10,233 nucleotides of DNA from Frankiaceae bacterium (GCA_030840515.1 JAVEEJ010000134.1:1-10233), one strand, 5' to 3'; positions 1-6,413 are shown, counted from the first letter of the stretch. The notes: generated from the sequence alone by a model not told the origin. A program made the numbers and translations.

Positions 1-353
1 CGAGCGCGCAGCGGCTTACGGCTCTGCGTGTCGAACACCGCGTCGAGGTTGCGCATCGACCCGGCCTTCAGCCCGTCGTCTTCCGGCTGCAGAACGCGCC
101 CGTCGTACTCGTCCACGTCGCCTCGTCCAAGGATCCACCCGCGGCGGAGCGGCGGAAGTCCGCGACGGACGTCGGGCGAGTACGACGTGTCGGTGTAGGG
201 CCCGCTGGTGTCGTAGAGCACCACCGAGTCACCGCTCGTCAGGAGGACCTCCCGCATGGGGATGCCGACGCCGTCAGGCCCGGGAAGGTGGGTCTTGCGG
301 GATCCGGTGATCGGACCCGTGGTGATCTGAGTGGGGACGTCAGTGGCTGTCAT
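1..353 (-). CDS. thiC: Phosphomethylpyrimidine synthase ThiC, N-terminal part (runs off left edge)
   Basis: Seen: a minus-strand frame opening with ATG at 353 and still open at base 1, giving about 117 residues. The sequence matches the start of actinobacterial ThiC: GSRKTHL near residue 17, PMREV near 32, YDTSGPYTD near 48, DVRRGLPPLR near 61, and QPEDDGLK near 90. Known: ThiC is a cytosolic radical-SAM iron-sulphur enzyme that converts aminoimidazole ribotide to hydroxymethylpyrimidine phosphate, the pyrimidine half of thiamine. The catalytic domain and C-terminal cluster cysteines lie outside the window. A GGGAG ribosome site at 358-362 fixes the start, and a TPP riboswitch sits just upstream, as is usual for thiC. 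The segment covers only the N-terminal ThiC-associated domain, so integrity of the rest cannot be judged. Confidence 0.95.
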   Translation of the reverse strand, partial: MTATDVPTQITTGPITGSRKTHLPGPDGVGIPMREVLLTSGDSVVLYDTSGPYTDTSYSPDVRRGLPPLRRGWILGRGDVDEYDGRVLQPEDDGLKAGSMRNLDAVFDTQSRKPLRA

Positions 354-357
354 GGGG

Positions 358-362
358 CTCCC
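358..362 (-). promoter_or_regulatory. thiC ribosome binding site
   Basis: GGGAG on the minus strand, four bases before the ATG at 353. It lies one base from the 3' strand of the riboswitch P1 stem (364-367). Ligand-stabilised P1 could therefore hinder ribosome access, which would suit translational control; this is inference from spacing. Confidence 0.7.
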
Positions 363-363
363 T

Positions 364-445
364 ACGCCGGCATTACCCGGTCAGGTCGTGGCGGTCGGCG
401 GCGCGTCAGCCGCCCTCTCAGCCCACTCGGTGTGAGCTCCCGCGT
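364..445 (-). promoter_or_regulatory. TPP riboswitch (THI element) controlling thiC
   Basis: Read on the minus strand, the leader carries the conserved THI-box pieces in order: GGGAGCTC, then GGCTGAGAGGGC (the TPP pyrimidine-binding CUGAGA), then ACCTGACCGGGTAATGCCGG with the terminal GCG. The ends ACGC (442-445) and GCGT (364-367) can pair as P1, and a short GC hairpin (GGCGGC near 411 with GCCGCC) forms the variable arm. Known: this aptamer binds thiamine pyrophosphate and lowers expression of the downstream thiamine gene. Position just before thiC agrees. No clear intrinsic terminator with a U-tract lies between aptamer and start codon, so translational control is more likely than attenuation. 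Confidence 0.93.
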
Positions 446-455
446 TGGTGTCCCG

Positions 456-461
456 ACCCTA
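456..461 (-). promoter_or_regulatory. Candidate -10 box for the thiC leader
   Basis: TAGGGT on the minus strand fits the actinobacterial TANNNT -10 pattern. Transcription would begin around 449, a few bases before the aptamer 5' end. No convincing -35 is seen at the expected distance. The box lies between the stop of the propeller lipoprotein gene (465-467) and the riboswitch, so it would give thiC its own transcript. Confidence 0.4.
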
Positions 462-464
462 CGC

Positions 465-1484
465 TCAGGGCGTGGCGGCTGCGCCCGAGGCCGGGTAGAG
501 GCGCACCTTGATCAAGAGCCCGTCGTCAAAGGCGGTGGTCCACACCTCGTCGGCGGTCACCAGGAGGCTGCCGCCGCTCAAGGGGACCGGAGAGGTCACG
601 GCCTCGACAACCGAGCTGCTAGCGGGGTCGATCAGGATCAGGAATCCGGCCTTCTGGCGCACCCACAGCCGGTGTCCCGCGTCGACCGCCAGGTCGCCGT
701 CCGGCCCTGCGTGCACACCGGAGTAGACGACTCTGCGCTGCAAGGAATCAGCATCGAGCTCCAACACCCCGTCGGAGCTGTCCACCCACACCGTGCTGGC
801 GGTCACCGCGGCGATGCCCGGGGAACCGACTCTCGCGCTCGCCGCGACCTTGCCCGACGTCGGCTCGATGCGGAGCACTCTCCCCGCGCCGCGGCAGGTC
901 GCGAGGAGCACCTGACCGCTTCCCTCGAGCTGCAGGCAGCTTGTCGGCAGCCGGTAGCGGGACAGCCGTCCCGACGCCGGGTCGATCGCGACGAGCGACT
1001 TGCCGTCGTCGGTCAGCACCCAGATCCGTCCACCGACGAGAGGCATCCGCACCTGGTCGAACAGCTTGTTGAGGTCGAGCGTGCGAACGGGCTTCAGCGT
1101 CTGGGGGTTGATCTGCACGACGTCGATCCCATGGTCCGTCGCGGCGCAGGCCCAGATCGACGCACCGTCAGCCCCGATGCCTTGGCAGTAGTGGCTGCGA
1201 TCGCTCGCGGTGTCCAGCCGGATCTCGCCGACTATGCGATTGCGCAGGGGGTCGACCTTCACGACACGTCCGTCGTCGGTCTTGACCCAGAGCGACCCGT
1301 CGACGGACGCGATGCCGTCCGCGTTGGCGATCGCCACCCGCGCGAGCTCGCGTTCGGCGAGGGCGCCACTCGCCGCTGGTCCGCCCGTGACCACGCGAGG
1401 AGGGGTCACGGAGGGCTTCGCTCCCGAGGTGCAGGCCACGGTCAGCAGGACCGCAGCCAGAGGTCCGGCTAGTCGCCTCGTCAC
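465..1484 (-). CDS. Lipoprotein with a seven-bladed beta-propeller
   Basis: 339 residues from a GTG at 1484. An in-frame ATG at 1517 exists, but the GTG puts the signal peptide at the N-terminus: basic TRR, a hydrophobic stretch, then lipobox LTVAC with Cys18 as the lipidated residue. GGAAG lies nine bases before the GTG. The mature part consists of seven repeats of about 35 residues (roughly 55-91, 100-138, 148-180, 183-220, 222-255, 262-297, 304-330). Most follow the plan 'xxWV..DDG.VV.IDP.SG', as in YVTN/PQQ-like or Vgb-type propellers. Inference: a membrane-anchored, extracytoplasmic propeller for binding or scaffolding; no catalytic residues are recognised. It lies 39 bases downstream of another lipoprotein gene, probably in one transcript. 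Ligand unknown. Confidence 0.85.
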   Translation of the reverse strand: MTRRLAGPLAAVLLTVACTSGAKPSVTPPRVVTGGPAASGALAERELARVAIANADGIASVDGSLWVKTDDGRVVKVDPLRNRIVGEIRLDTASDRSHYCQGIGADGASIWACAATDHGIDVVQINPQTLKPVRTLDLNKLFDQVRMPLVGGRIWVLTDDGKSLVAIDPASGRLSRYRLPTSCLQLEGSGQVLLATCRGAGRVLRIEPTSGKVAASARVGSPGIAAVTASTVWVDSSDGVLELDADSLQRRVVYSGVHAGPDGDLAVDAGHRLWVRQKAGFLILIDPASSSVVEAVTSPVPLSGGSLLVTADEVWTTAFDDGLLIKVRLYPASGAAATP

Positions 1485-1523
1485 AGCGGCATGCTTCCAC
1501 GGAGATCCGTGGCCCAACGCCCC

Positions 1524-2012
1524 TCAGCCGCCGCAGTCGATGAAGAACGTCATGTACCAGCCCGGCTTTCGCGCCGGACCGACCGTGAACTCGGCGGTCC
1601 CGTACGTGGCGCCGGCGACCTCGGGCGTGTAGCCCTTCGGGAAGCCGTGACGGAAGAAGCACTCGTAGTCCCCGCGCTGCTTGGTGTAGCTGCAGTGGTC
1701 GAGCTTCAAGTCGCGCGCCTCGCTGTACATGGCGACGAGGGCGTCGCGTGCCTTGGGATCAGTCACGTGCTTGAGCGAGGCGATGTCGTTGCGGTTCCAA
1801 GCGTCGGCCAGGTACCGCATCGCGGCTTCTGGCGTGTCGAAGTGCGGGCCGCCGGTGGGCGGTGTCGGCGTCGACGTGGGGAGCGGTGGCAGTGCGGTCG
1901 CGGTGGGCACCGGGCCGTGTGAAGAACCAACGCGAGCGTCGGTGCTGCCGCTGCTGGCGCCGCAGCCGGCTGCCATCAGGAGCAGCGCCAGCGCTCCAAG
2001 AGACCGCCTCAT
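1524..2012 (-). CDS. Small actinobacterial lipoprotein, function unknown
   Basis: 162 residues from ATG at 2012. A GTG at 2039 would add nine residues, but the ATG places MRRS directly before the hydrophobic segment and lipobox LMAAGC (Cys17). Residues about 20-55 form a Ser/Thr/Pro-rich linker, followed by a folded part beginning FDTPEAAMRYLADAWNRND. That segment resembles the opening helices of NTF2-like/SnoaL-type lipoproteins, but the match is from memory and weak. Three cysteines in the folded part (HCSY, YECFF, IDCGG) could form a disulphide outside the membrane. A CATATT box six bases before the ATG suggests a leaderless transcript. The next gene downstream is another lipoprotein, so the two may act together. 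Function not recognised. Confidence 0.82.
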   Translation of the reverse strand: MRRSLGALALLLMAAGCGASSGSTDARVGSSHGPVPTATALPPLPTSTPTPPTGGPHFDTPEAAMRYLADAWNRNDIASLKHVTDPKARDALVAMYSEARDLKLDHCSYTKQRGDYECFFRHGFPKGYTPEVAGATYGTAEFTVGPARKPGWYMTFFIDCGG

Positions 2013-2018
2013 GCGCGG

Positions 2019-2024
2019 AATATG
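2019..2024 (-). promoter_or_regulatory. Candidate -10 box, leaderless lipoprotein transcript
   Basis: CATATT on the minus strand matches TATAAT at four of six positions and stands out in GC-rich DNA. Only six bases (CCGCGC, no Shine-Dalgarno) separate it from the ATG at 2012, so transcription would start at or next to the start codon, as in actinobacterial leaderless genes. No good -35 is seen. Confidence 0.4.
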
Positions 2025-2059
2025 ACAGAAGTGGGGCACTGGCGCCCACGAACCGTGCG

Positions 2060-3151
2060 TCAGGCGCCGTCGCGGGCCGCGTACTGCGTCGCCAGGCTGA
2101 GCACCAGCTGGACGTACCAGTCGGCGTGGTTGTAGCGGAAGATGGCGAAGTAGAGCTTGGTCGGCCCCTGGCCGGCGCCGTTGGCGCAGAGGTAGTGGGC
2201 GGCGGTGAAGATGGCGTCGGCCGGTGACTGGATGTCCATCACGCCGTCACCGTCACCGTCGACGGCGTAGTGGGCGAAGGTCGCCGGCATGAACTGCATC
2301 GGTCCCTGCGCGCCGGCGTAGGAGACGCCTGGGTTGCGGCCGTGGCCCGACTCGACCTGCCCGATCGCGGCGAGTACTGACCACGACAACCCGGCGCAGG
2401 TGCGCGCCGCCGCGTGATAGAGCGCGAAGTAGGCCGCGCTTCCCGGCATCGGGCTCGCCTTGCGGGCGAGGGCTCGGCCGGCGGCATCGGTGGCGGCGCG
2501 GGCGGCGTCGAGTCGTGCCTTGAGCGCCTCGGCGGCGTGCAGGGTGCTGGCCCGGCCCCGGGCCTGGGCGAGCAGGGCAGCCTGCTGGTCCAGCAGGGCG
2601 GTGAGCTCGGCGTAGGTGCGCTTGACCGAGCGGGTGCCCCGGACCTCGGCGAGGGCGCGCGTCCTGGCGTCGGCCGCCGCGGCTAGGGCGACCGTGTGGG
2701 CCCCCGAGGCCTGGCTGGCACCGAGCAGCGAGTGGCTGACCAGGTGCTTGGCGACGTCGAGCCGGCTGATCGCCTCGCTGACGCTCCCCGAGCGCAGCAC
2801 GCTGGCGTAGAGCGCCATCGGCCCACCGCTGCGGTAGAGCATCCGCACCCGGGCGCCCGCGGCAGCGCGCTCGCTGTCGGCGAGCTGCCCGATCTCGGTC
2901 GAGTGCTGCTCGGCGCTGACGCCGCGGCTCACCGCGGTGCCCACGGCCTCGATGGCCGCCTCGTAGGCAGCGGTCGCGGCGGCCACCTTCACCTGCAGCG
3001 CCTGGACCCGGTGCAGCGCAGCGGCAGCCTGGCGGTCGGCGGCCCGCGCGCTCTCGGCACTGGCCGAGCTGGGGACGAGCAGGGTCACAGCCACGGCGAG
3101 CAGCGCGCCGGGCAGCAGGCACCGACGCGCCCGCTTGCCGGACGACCTCAC
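2060..3151 (-). CDS. Secreted lytic transglycosylase with N-terminal coiled coil
   Basis: 363 residues from GTG at 3151. Residues 1-32 form a Sec signal peptide (basic start, hydrophobic LLAVAVTLLV, SASA cleavage region). Residues about 35-230 are Ala-rich helical coiled coil including RMLYRSGGPMALYASVLRSG (103-122), which resembles the coiled-coil domain of CwlO/PcsB/Rip-type peptidoglycan hydrolases. Residues about 240-350 are a lysozyme-fold transglycosylase domain: QVESGHGR with likely catalytic Glu267, GAQGPMQFMPAT (280-291), DGDGDG and DIQSPADAIFTAAHYL. Cys252 and Cys322 may form a disulphide. Known: such enzymes cleave the MurNAc-GlcNAc bond of peptidoglycan and leave anhydro ends. Inference: the coiled coil may control activation or tether it to a division complex. 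The Shine-Dalgarno is poor. It is divergent from the gene at 3209, and the lipoprotein genes follow at a 47-base gap. Confidence 0.9.
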   Translation of the reverse strand: MRSSGKRARRCLLPGALLAVAVTLLVPSSASAESARAADRQAAAALHRVQALQVKVAAATAAYEAAIEAVGTAVSRGVSAEQHSTEIGQLADSERAAAGARVRMLYRSGGPMALYASVLRSGSVSEAISRLDVAKHLVSHSLLGASQASGAHTVALAAAADARTRALAEVRGTRSVKRTYAELTALLDQQAALLAQARGRASTLHAAEALKARLDAARAATDAAGRALARKASPMPGSAAYFALYHAAARTCAGLSWSVLAAIGQVESGHGRNPGVSYAGAQGPMQFMPATFAHYAVDGDGDGVMDIQSPADAIFTAAHYLCANGAGQGPTKLYFAIFRYNHADWYVQLVLSLATQYAARDGA

Positions 3152-3194
3152 CCTGGCTCAATCGGCCACCCGGACGACCGCCTGTAGCGATCTT

Positions 3195-3200
3195 GGGAGG
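3195..3200 (+). promoter_or_regulatory. Ribosome binding site deciding the GTG start at 3209
   Basis: GGGAGG, eight bases before the GTG at 3209. It lies in the 57-base divergent intergenic region (3152-3208), where promoters for both flanking genes must fit or overlap the coding ends. An ATG directly after it at 3201 is in another frame. No confident -10/-35 pair was identified for either direction. Confidence 0.75.
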
Positions 3201-3208
3201 ATGCGGCT

Positions 3209-4120
3209 GTGACGGCCCCCGCCCAGAAGGCGCTCCCTGCCGAGCTGTGGCGCGAGCGGCAGCGCGCCCACGCGGCGCGGGTCGACGCCTGGACCGGGCC
3301 GCACCTCGCGCGTCGCCGGCTCGGGCAGGCGCATCCCGTCGAGGACTTCCTGTTCACCTACTACTCGCTGCGTCCGGCTCAGCTGCGCCGCTGGCACCCG
3401 GGCAGCGACCACCTGCTCGAAGGGGCGAGTGCCAGCGAGCTCGGCCGCGACCATGTCGACGTGCCCGGGGGCGCGCGGCTCGATGTCGCCGCTGCGCTGA
3501 CGCGGTTGGGCGCGACGCTGCGCTGGGTCGGGACCCTGCTGCAGCGGACTGCCGAGCGTCCCGCGCTCCTGGGCTGCTTCGGCCTGCACGAGTGGGCGAT
3601 GGTCTACCGCCAGCCTGCCGAGCAGCTGCGCCACTCCGCACACCCCCTGCGGCTGGGATCGGCCACCACCGACACCGTCGTGGAGTCGCTGCCGTTGCGC
3701 TGCTCGCACGCCGACGCCTTCCGGTTCTTCACCGCTGCGGCGCGTCCGCTCAACGTCACGGCGGTGACACGCGACCGGCAGCTCGAGCTCGAGCAGCCGG
3801 GATGCCTGCACGCCGGCATGGACCTCTACAAGTGGGCCTACAAGCTCGGTCCGCTGGTGCCGTCTGAGCTGGTCGCCGACACGTTCAGCCTGGCGCGCGA
3901 CATCAGGCTGCTCGACATGCAAGCGAGCCCCTACGACCTCAGCGACCTGGGCGTGGAGCCAGTGCAGGTCGAGACGGCCGAGGGCAGGAGCGAGTACGCC
4001 GAGCGCCAGCGCGCCTTTGCGGAGCGGTCAGGGCCGCTCCGGGCCGCCGTACTCGCTCACTGTGAGCGCTGGCTTGCTGCGGCCGACCAGATGCAGATGA
4101 GGGCCCCCCTCGCACCGTAG
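3209..4120 (+). CDS. Protein resembling actinobacterial '3-methyladenine DNA glycosylase' annotations
   Basis: 303 residues, no signal peptide or membrane segment, so cytosolic. From memory, the block HPVEDFLFTYYSLRPAQLRR (42-61) with RWHPG after it, GLHEWAMVYR (125-134), PLRCSHADAFRFF (162-174) and LHAGMDLYKWAYKLGP (200-215) are typical of a family carried by many actinomycetes under the label 3-methyladenine DNA glycosylase. I see neither a helix-hairpin-helix motif nor an AlkC/AlkD repeat pattern, so the repair activity is an inherited label and not shown by the sequence. Two clusters, Cys165-x-His167-x-Asp169 and Cys199-x-His201-x3-Asp205, plus His42/Glu45/Asp46 and His127/Glu128, could form a metal or active site. 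A strong ribosome site at 3195-3200 supports the GTG start. The last residues lie within a terminator-like hairpin. Confidence 0.8.
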   Translation: MTAPAQKALPAELWRERQRAHAARVDAWTGPHLARRRLGQAHPVEDFLFTYYSLRPAQLRRWHPGSDHLLEGASASELGRDHVDVPGGARLDVAAALTRLGATLRWVGTLLQRTAERPALLGCFGLHEWAMVYRQPAEQLRHSAHPLRLGSATTDTVVESLPLRCSHADAFRFFTAAARPLNVTAVTRDRQLELEQPGCLHAGMDLYKWAYKLGPLVPSELVADTFSLARDIRLLDMQASPYDLSDLGVEPVQVETAEGRSEYAERQRAFAERSGPLRAAVLAHCERWLAAADQMQMRAPLAP

Positions 4121-4145
4121 AAGCGGTGCGAGGGAGGCCCTCATC
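4096..4145. terminator. 21-bp hairpin between convergent genes, probable bidirectional terminator
   Basis: Arms 4096-4116 and 4125-4145 pair over 21 bp with one mismatch (c4106 against a4135). The 8-base loop GTAGAAGC holds the TAG stop (4118-4120) of the upstream plus-strand gene. The left arm therefore encodes that gene's last residues. The right arm ends 16 bases from the stop of the convergent minus-strand gene. No U-tract follows on either strand, as is common for actinobacterial terminators. Confidence 0.8.
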
Positions 4146-4161
4146 GGAAGAGCGGGTTCGG

Positions 4162-6252
4162 TTACTCCTTGACGGGCGCCTTGCGGCGACGCTGCGGGAA
4201 CAGCGCCGAGAGCAGGGCGATGATGCCGAGTACGGCGACCCACGCCGGGACCGCGAGGCTGCGGCCCGGTGCATCGTCCTTGCCCGTGGCGTTCACCGGG
4301 CTGGCGGACAGGTCCGTGGCGGAGTCACCCGTCGGCGCGGCCTGCGGAGCAGAGCCGGTGACCGAGCCGGTGACGCCACGCACGGTCGGCGTCGCGGAGC
4401 TGCCGCCGTTGACGTTCTGCTTGGCCAGGACCTTGTCGTAGGCCTTGAACAGGCCCTTGCCGGAGGTCTGGCGGATGATCGCGCCCTGGTCCTCGTGCTT
4501 GTTCTCGCTCTTGTCCTTCAGCGTCGGGCAGTCGCTCTTGAGGCCGCTGCAGCCGTCGGCGAGGCCGATGAGGACCCGGCCGGTCTTGTCGAGCGTGATG
4601 TCGTTGAAGTCGAGCAGGTTGCGGCACACGTTCGACCCGCCGCCGTTCCAGATGCAGCCGCGCTGCACCGGGTCCTTCGGGGTCGCGTCGACCGTGGTCC
4701 AGGTGCGGCCGCGGTCGTAGGTGGTGGCGACGTACATGTGCCAGGCGCCACCGGTGTAGGTGTCGCCGGCCTTGTTCATGCCGAACTTCGCACCCTGGAA
4801 GTAGCCCTTGGTCGGCGTGCCCAGGAAGGCGAACGCAGCCCGGTCGCCGTCGCCGGCGATCATCTCGCTGAACTCGGTCGAGTGGATGCCGAAGGAGGCA
4901 CCGACGTCGACCGGCTTGCTCCAGTGCGTGCCGTGGTCGCGGGAGACCGCGACGAGCGGCTTGCCTGAGCCGTCAGCGACACCGAAGTAGACGGTGCCGT
5001 CCTTGCCGGCGGCGACCGACGGGTCGGAGCTGCCGACGATGGTGCCGGGGACGCGGCGCACGTTCCAGGTCAGGCCGGCGTCGAGGCTGACCGCCACGCC
5101 CTGGTTGCCGGAGCAGGACGCGTTGGGCAGGTAGGCAGCACCGTCGGGGCCGACGCGCAGGTGGCCGTGCAGGCCGCCGCACTCGGAGGTGTAGACGACG
5201 TTGCCGTTGCCGAAGGTGAGGCCACCGTCACGGCTGAGCGCGCAGGTAGCGAACGCGAGGCCCTGAGCGCAGTAGTAGACCGCGTTCTTGTAGTTGGACG
5301 ACGGGAGCGCGCCGACCGCGACCTCCTTGGGGAAGGGGCCACCGCCGTAGGTCTGGTGGTCGACGCCGTTGACCTCGCCACAGCCCTCGCTGGGGGTCCA
5401 GGTCTTGCCGTCGTCGTCGCTGTAGGCCGAGAGGCTGCAGGCGAGCACGAGCTGGGAGACCAGGGTCCGGCCGGTGACGTTGTCGGTGAACAGGATCGGG
5501 TCGAGCGTCACCACGCTCGTGTTGGGGGCCAACACGTCGGTCCAGGAGCTGCTCAGCCCCTTGAACGCCACCTTGTAGGTCTCGGTGCCGTTCTGGAACA
5601 TCGTGGCGCCGGTCTTCCAGTTGTTGCCGATCGAAGGCTCACCGGCGCCGCCGTTGATGCTCTTGGGCGCGTAGTACTGGTGGTAGCTGGGGGCCTTGAC
5701 GCCCTTGGCCGCCGAGATGTTCGGCTTGCTGACGATCACCTTCACGGTGCCGGTGTAGGCGGTCGGCTTGACGTTGTTGTAGGGGCAGGCGATCGCCGTG
5801 TAGTTGCCGTTGCGCACGTCGGTGACGACGGCGGTCTCCGTGGTGCTGCTCGAGTCAGCCTCACCGACCGGCTGGCCGTCGGGACCGATCACGACGAGCT
5901 TGAAGTCCTGCGCGGTGCCGTTGGGGTCGGCCCAGGTGATCGAGAAGATCGCCGTCTCGTCGAGCTTGGAGGAGACCTTCGGCACGACGAACTTGATCGT
6001 GTGCTGGTCGTTGCGGGTGGGCTGCTTGGGGTCGCAGAAGCCCAGCGGGTCGTCGGCGCCGACCTGGCCGAGGGCGATGCCTTCTTCTTGGGTGCCGAGC
6101 GGCATCGTGCCCTTGTAGGTCACGGAGGCGCTGCCGATGCCCGACGGGGCCTTGAGCGTCTTCTCCGGGGTGGCTGCGTGACCGGAGGCTGCTCCCACGG
6201 TCCAGCTGCCGACGAGTACGAGGCCCGTCAACAAGCGAATTGCACGGCGCAT
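4162..6252 (-). CDS. Large secreted BNR/Asp-box propeller protein with C-terminal membrane anchor
   Basis: 696 residues from ATG at 6252; this start gives a clean signal peptide (MRRAIRLLTGLVLVG, cleavage near 27) and is preceded by AAGGGAAGGGA. Residues about 40-178 look like a PPC-type beta-sandwich (DFKLVVIGPDGQPVG, GNYTAIAC, YTGTVKVIV). Residues about 195-600 carry five Asp boxes: SDDDGKTW (278), SRDGGLTF (340), SLDAGLTW (389), SRDHGTHW (437), TYDRGRTW (511). A Ser/Thr/Ala/Pro linker (about 612-665) leads to a hydrophobic segment (about 667-685) and a QRRRK tail, so the C-terminus should be membrane-anchored with the propeller outside. Such proteins are often labelled sialidase, but no FRIP-type arginine motif is seen. 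It is a paralogue of the gene at 6431-7768. Ligand or substrate unknown. Confidence 0.88.
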   Translation of the reverse strand: MRRAIRLLTGLVLVGSWTVGAASGHAATPEKTLKAPSGIGSASVTYKGTMPLGTQEEGIALGQVGADDPLGFCDPKQPTRNDQHTIKFVVPKVSSKLDETAIFSITWADPNGTAQDFKLVVIGPDGQPVGEADSSSTTETAVVTDVRNGNYTAIACPYNNVKPTAYTGTVKVIVSKPNISAAKGVKAPSYHQYYAPKSINGGAGEPSIGNNWKTGATMFQNGTETYKVAFKGLSSSWTDVLAPNTSVVTLDPILFTDNVTGRTLVSQLVLACSLSAYSDDDGKTWTPSEGCGEVNGVDHQTYGGGPFPKEVAVGALPSSNYKNAVYYCAQGLAFATCALSRDGGLTFGNGNVVYTSECGGLHGHLRVGPDGAAYLPNASCSGNQGVAVSLDAGLTWNVRRVPGTIVGSSDPSVAAGKDGTVYFGVADGSGKPLVAVSRDHGTHWSKPVDVGASFGIHSTEFSEMIAGDGDRAAFAFLGTPTKGYFQGAKFGMNKAGDTYTGGAWHMYVATTYDRGRTWTTVDATPKDPVQRGCIWNGGGSNVCRNLLDFNDITLDKTGRVLIGLADGCSGLKSDCPTLKDKSENKHEDQGAIIRQTSGKGLFKAYDKVLAKQNVNGGSSATPTVRGVTGSVTGSAPQAAPTGDSATDLSASPVNATGKDDAPGRSLAVPAWVAVLGIIALLSALFPQRRRKAPVKE

Positions 6253-6262
6253 CTGGGTTGGT

Positions 6263-6271
6263 TCCCTTCCC
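6263..6271 (-). promoter_or_regulatory. Ribosome binding site for the 696-residue propeller gene
   Basis: GGGAAGGGA on the minus strand, with its nearest GGGA ten bases before the ATG at 6252. This is a little far but purine-rich, and it is the best site near any in-frame start. Upstream in-frame codons lie in the hairpin-rich leader and inside the neighbouring gene. Confidence 0.6.
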
Positions 6272-6273
6272 TG

Positions 6274-6321
6274 TCCCGGCGGAGCCGGGGCGGCGTGTAG
6301 CCGTGGCTGTCGCCAGGCTAC
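6274..6321 (-). promoter_or_regulatory. Two tandem hairpins in the propeller-gene leader
   Basis: Hairpin one: arms 6275-6280 and 6284-6289 (CCCGGC/GCCGGG), loop of three bases, directly 5' of the ribosome site. Hairpin two: outer arms 6297-6302 and 6316-6321 (GTAGCC/GGCTAC) and inner arms 6304-6307 and 6312-6315 (TGGC/GCCA), with one bulged base and a four-base loop. They could act as an RNA control element or an inefficient terminator after the upstream gene. No known riboswitch class is recognised. Confidence 0.5.
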
Positions 6322-6322
6322 G

Positions 6323-6345
6323 GAGGTCTTCGGCTGAGGTCTTCG
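6323..6345 (-). repeat. Direct repeat of 10 bp in the propeller-gene leader
   Basis: GAGGTCTTCG occurs at 6323-6332 and again, perfectly, at 6336-6345 (plus-strand reading; CGAAGACCTC on the transcribed sense). The 13-base period is not one helical turn. It lies in the 178-base gap between the two propeller genes and could be a protein binding site or part of RNA structure. Confidence 0.5.
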
Positions 6346-6363
6346 ACTTCTCAACGACCTAAC

Positions 6364-6413
6364 CTTCCTCAGGACGCGGCGTGTTCCCGCTTTGGACGGC
6401 TTTGTCCAGGAAG
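6364..6413 (-). other. Possible structured RNA stem distal in the leader
   Basis: On the minus strand, CTTCCTGGAC (right end 6413) can pair with GTCC-TG-AGGAAG (left end 6364): a 10-bp stem with a two-base bulge. The enclosed sequence repeats AAAGC and can form smaller GGAC/GTCC or GCGG/CCGC hairpins as alternatives. It lies just after the stop of the upstream propeller gene (6431), so it may be that gene's 3' structure or the 5' leader of the next. Confidence 0.35.

Noticed and set aside
288..1472. Long plus-strand open frame of about 390 codons opposite thiC and the propeller lipoprotein
   Set aside because: It is antisense to a lipobox-bearing, repeat-structured protein and crosses the TPP riboswitch. 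Its product is low-complexity Arg/Gly/His-rich with no recognisable domain, as expected for mirrored high-GC coding sequence.
1497..1512. Palindrome CCACGGA-GA-TCCGTGG between the lipoprotein genes as a terminator
   Set aside because: Only six to seven pairs with a tiny loop, no U-tract, and it abuts the ribosome site of the next gene. It is too weak to call, though it could mildly affect translation of the propeller gene.
3158..3922. Minus-strand open frame of about 254 codons opposite the glycosylase-like gene
   Set aside because: It would overlap the start region of the transglycosylase promoter and mirrors conserved HPVEDF and GLHEW blocks; its composition is typical of a shadow frame.
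5161..6300. Plus-strand open frame of about 379 codons opposite the large propeller gene
   Set aside because: It is the mirror of a gene with a signal peptide, Asp boxes and a membrane anchor. No ribosome site or domain is seen.
6364..6413. Cyclic-di-GMP (GEMM) or c-di-AMP (ydaO) riboswitch in the propeller leader
   Set aside because: GGACAAAGCC faintly recalls part of GEMM, but the other conserved blocks are absent, and the ydaO core is not found on either strand.
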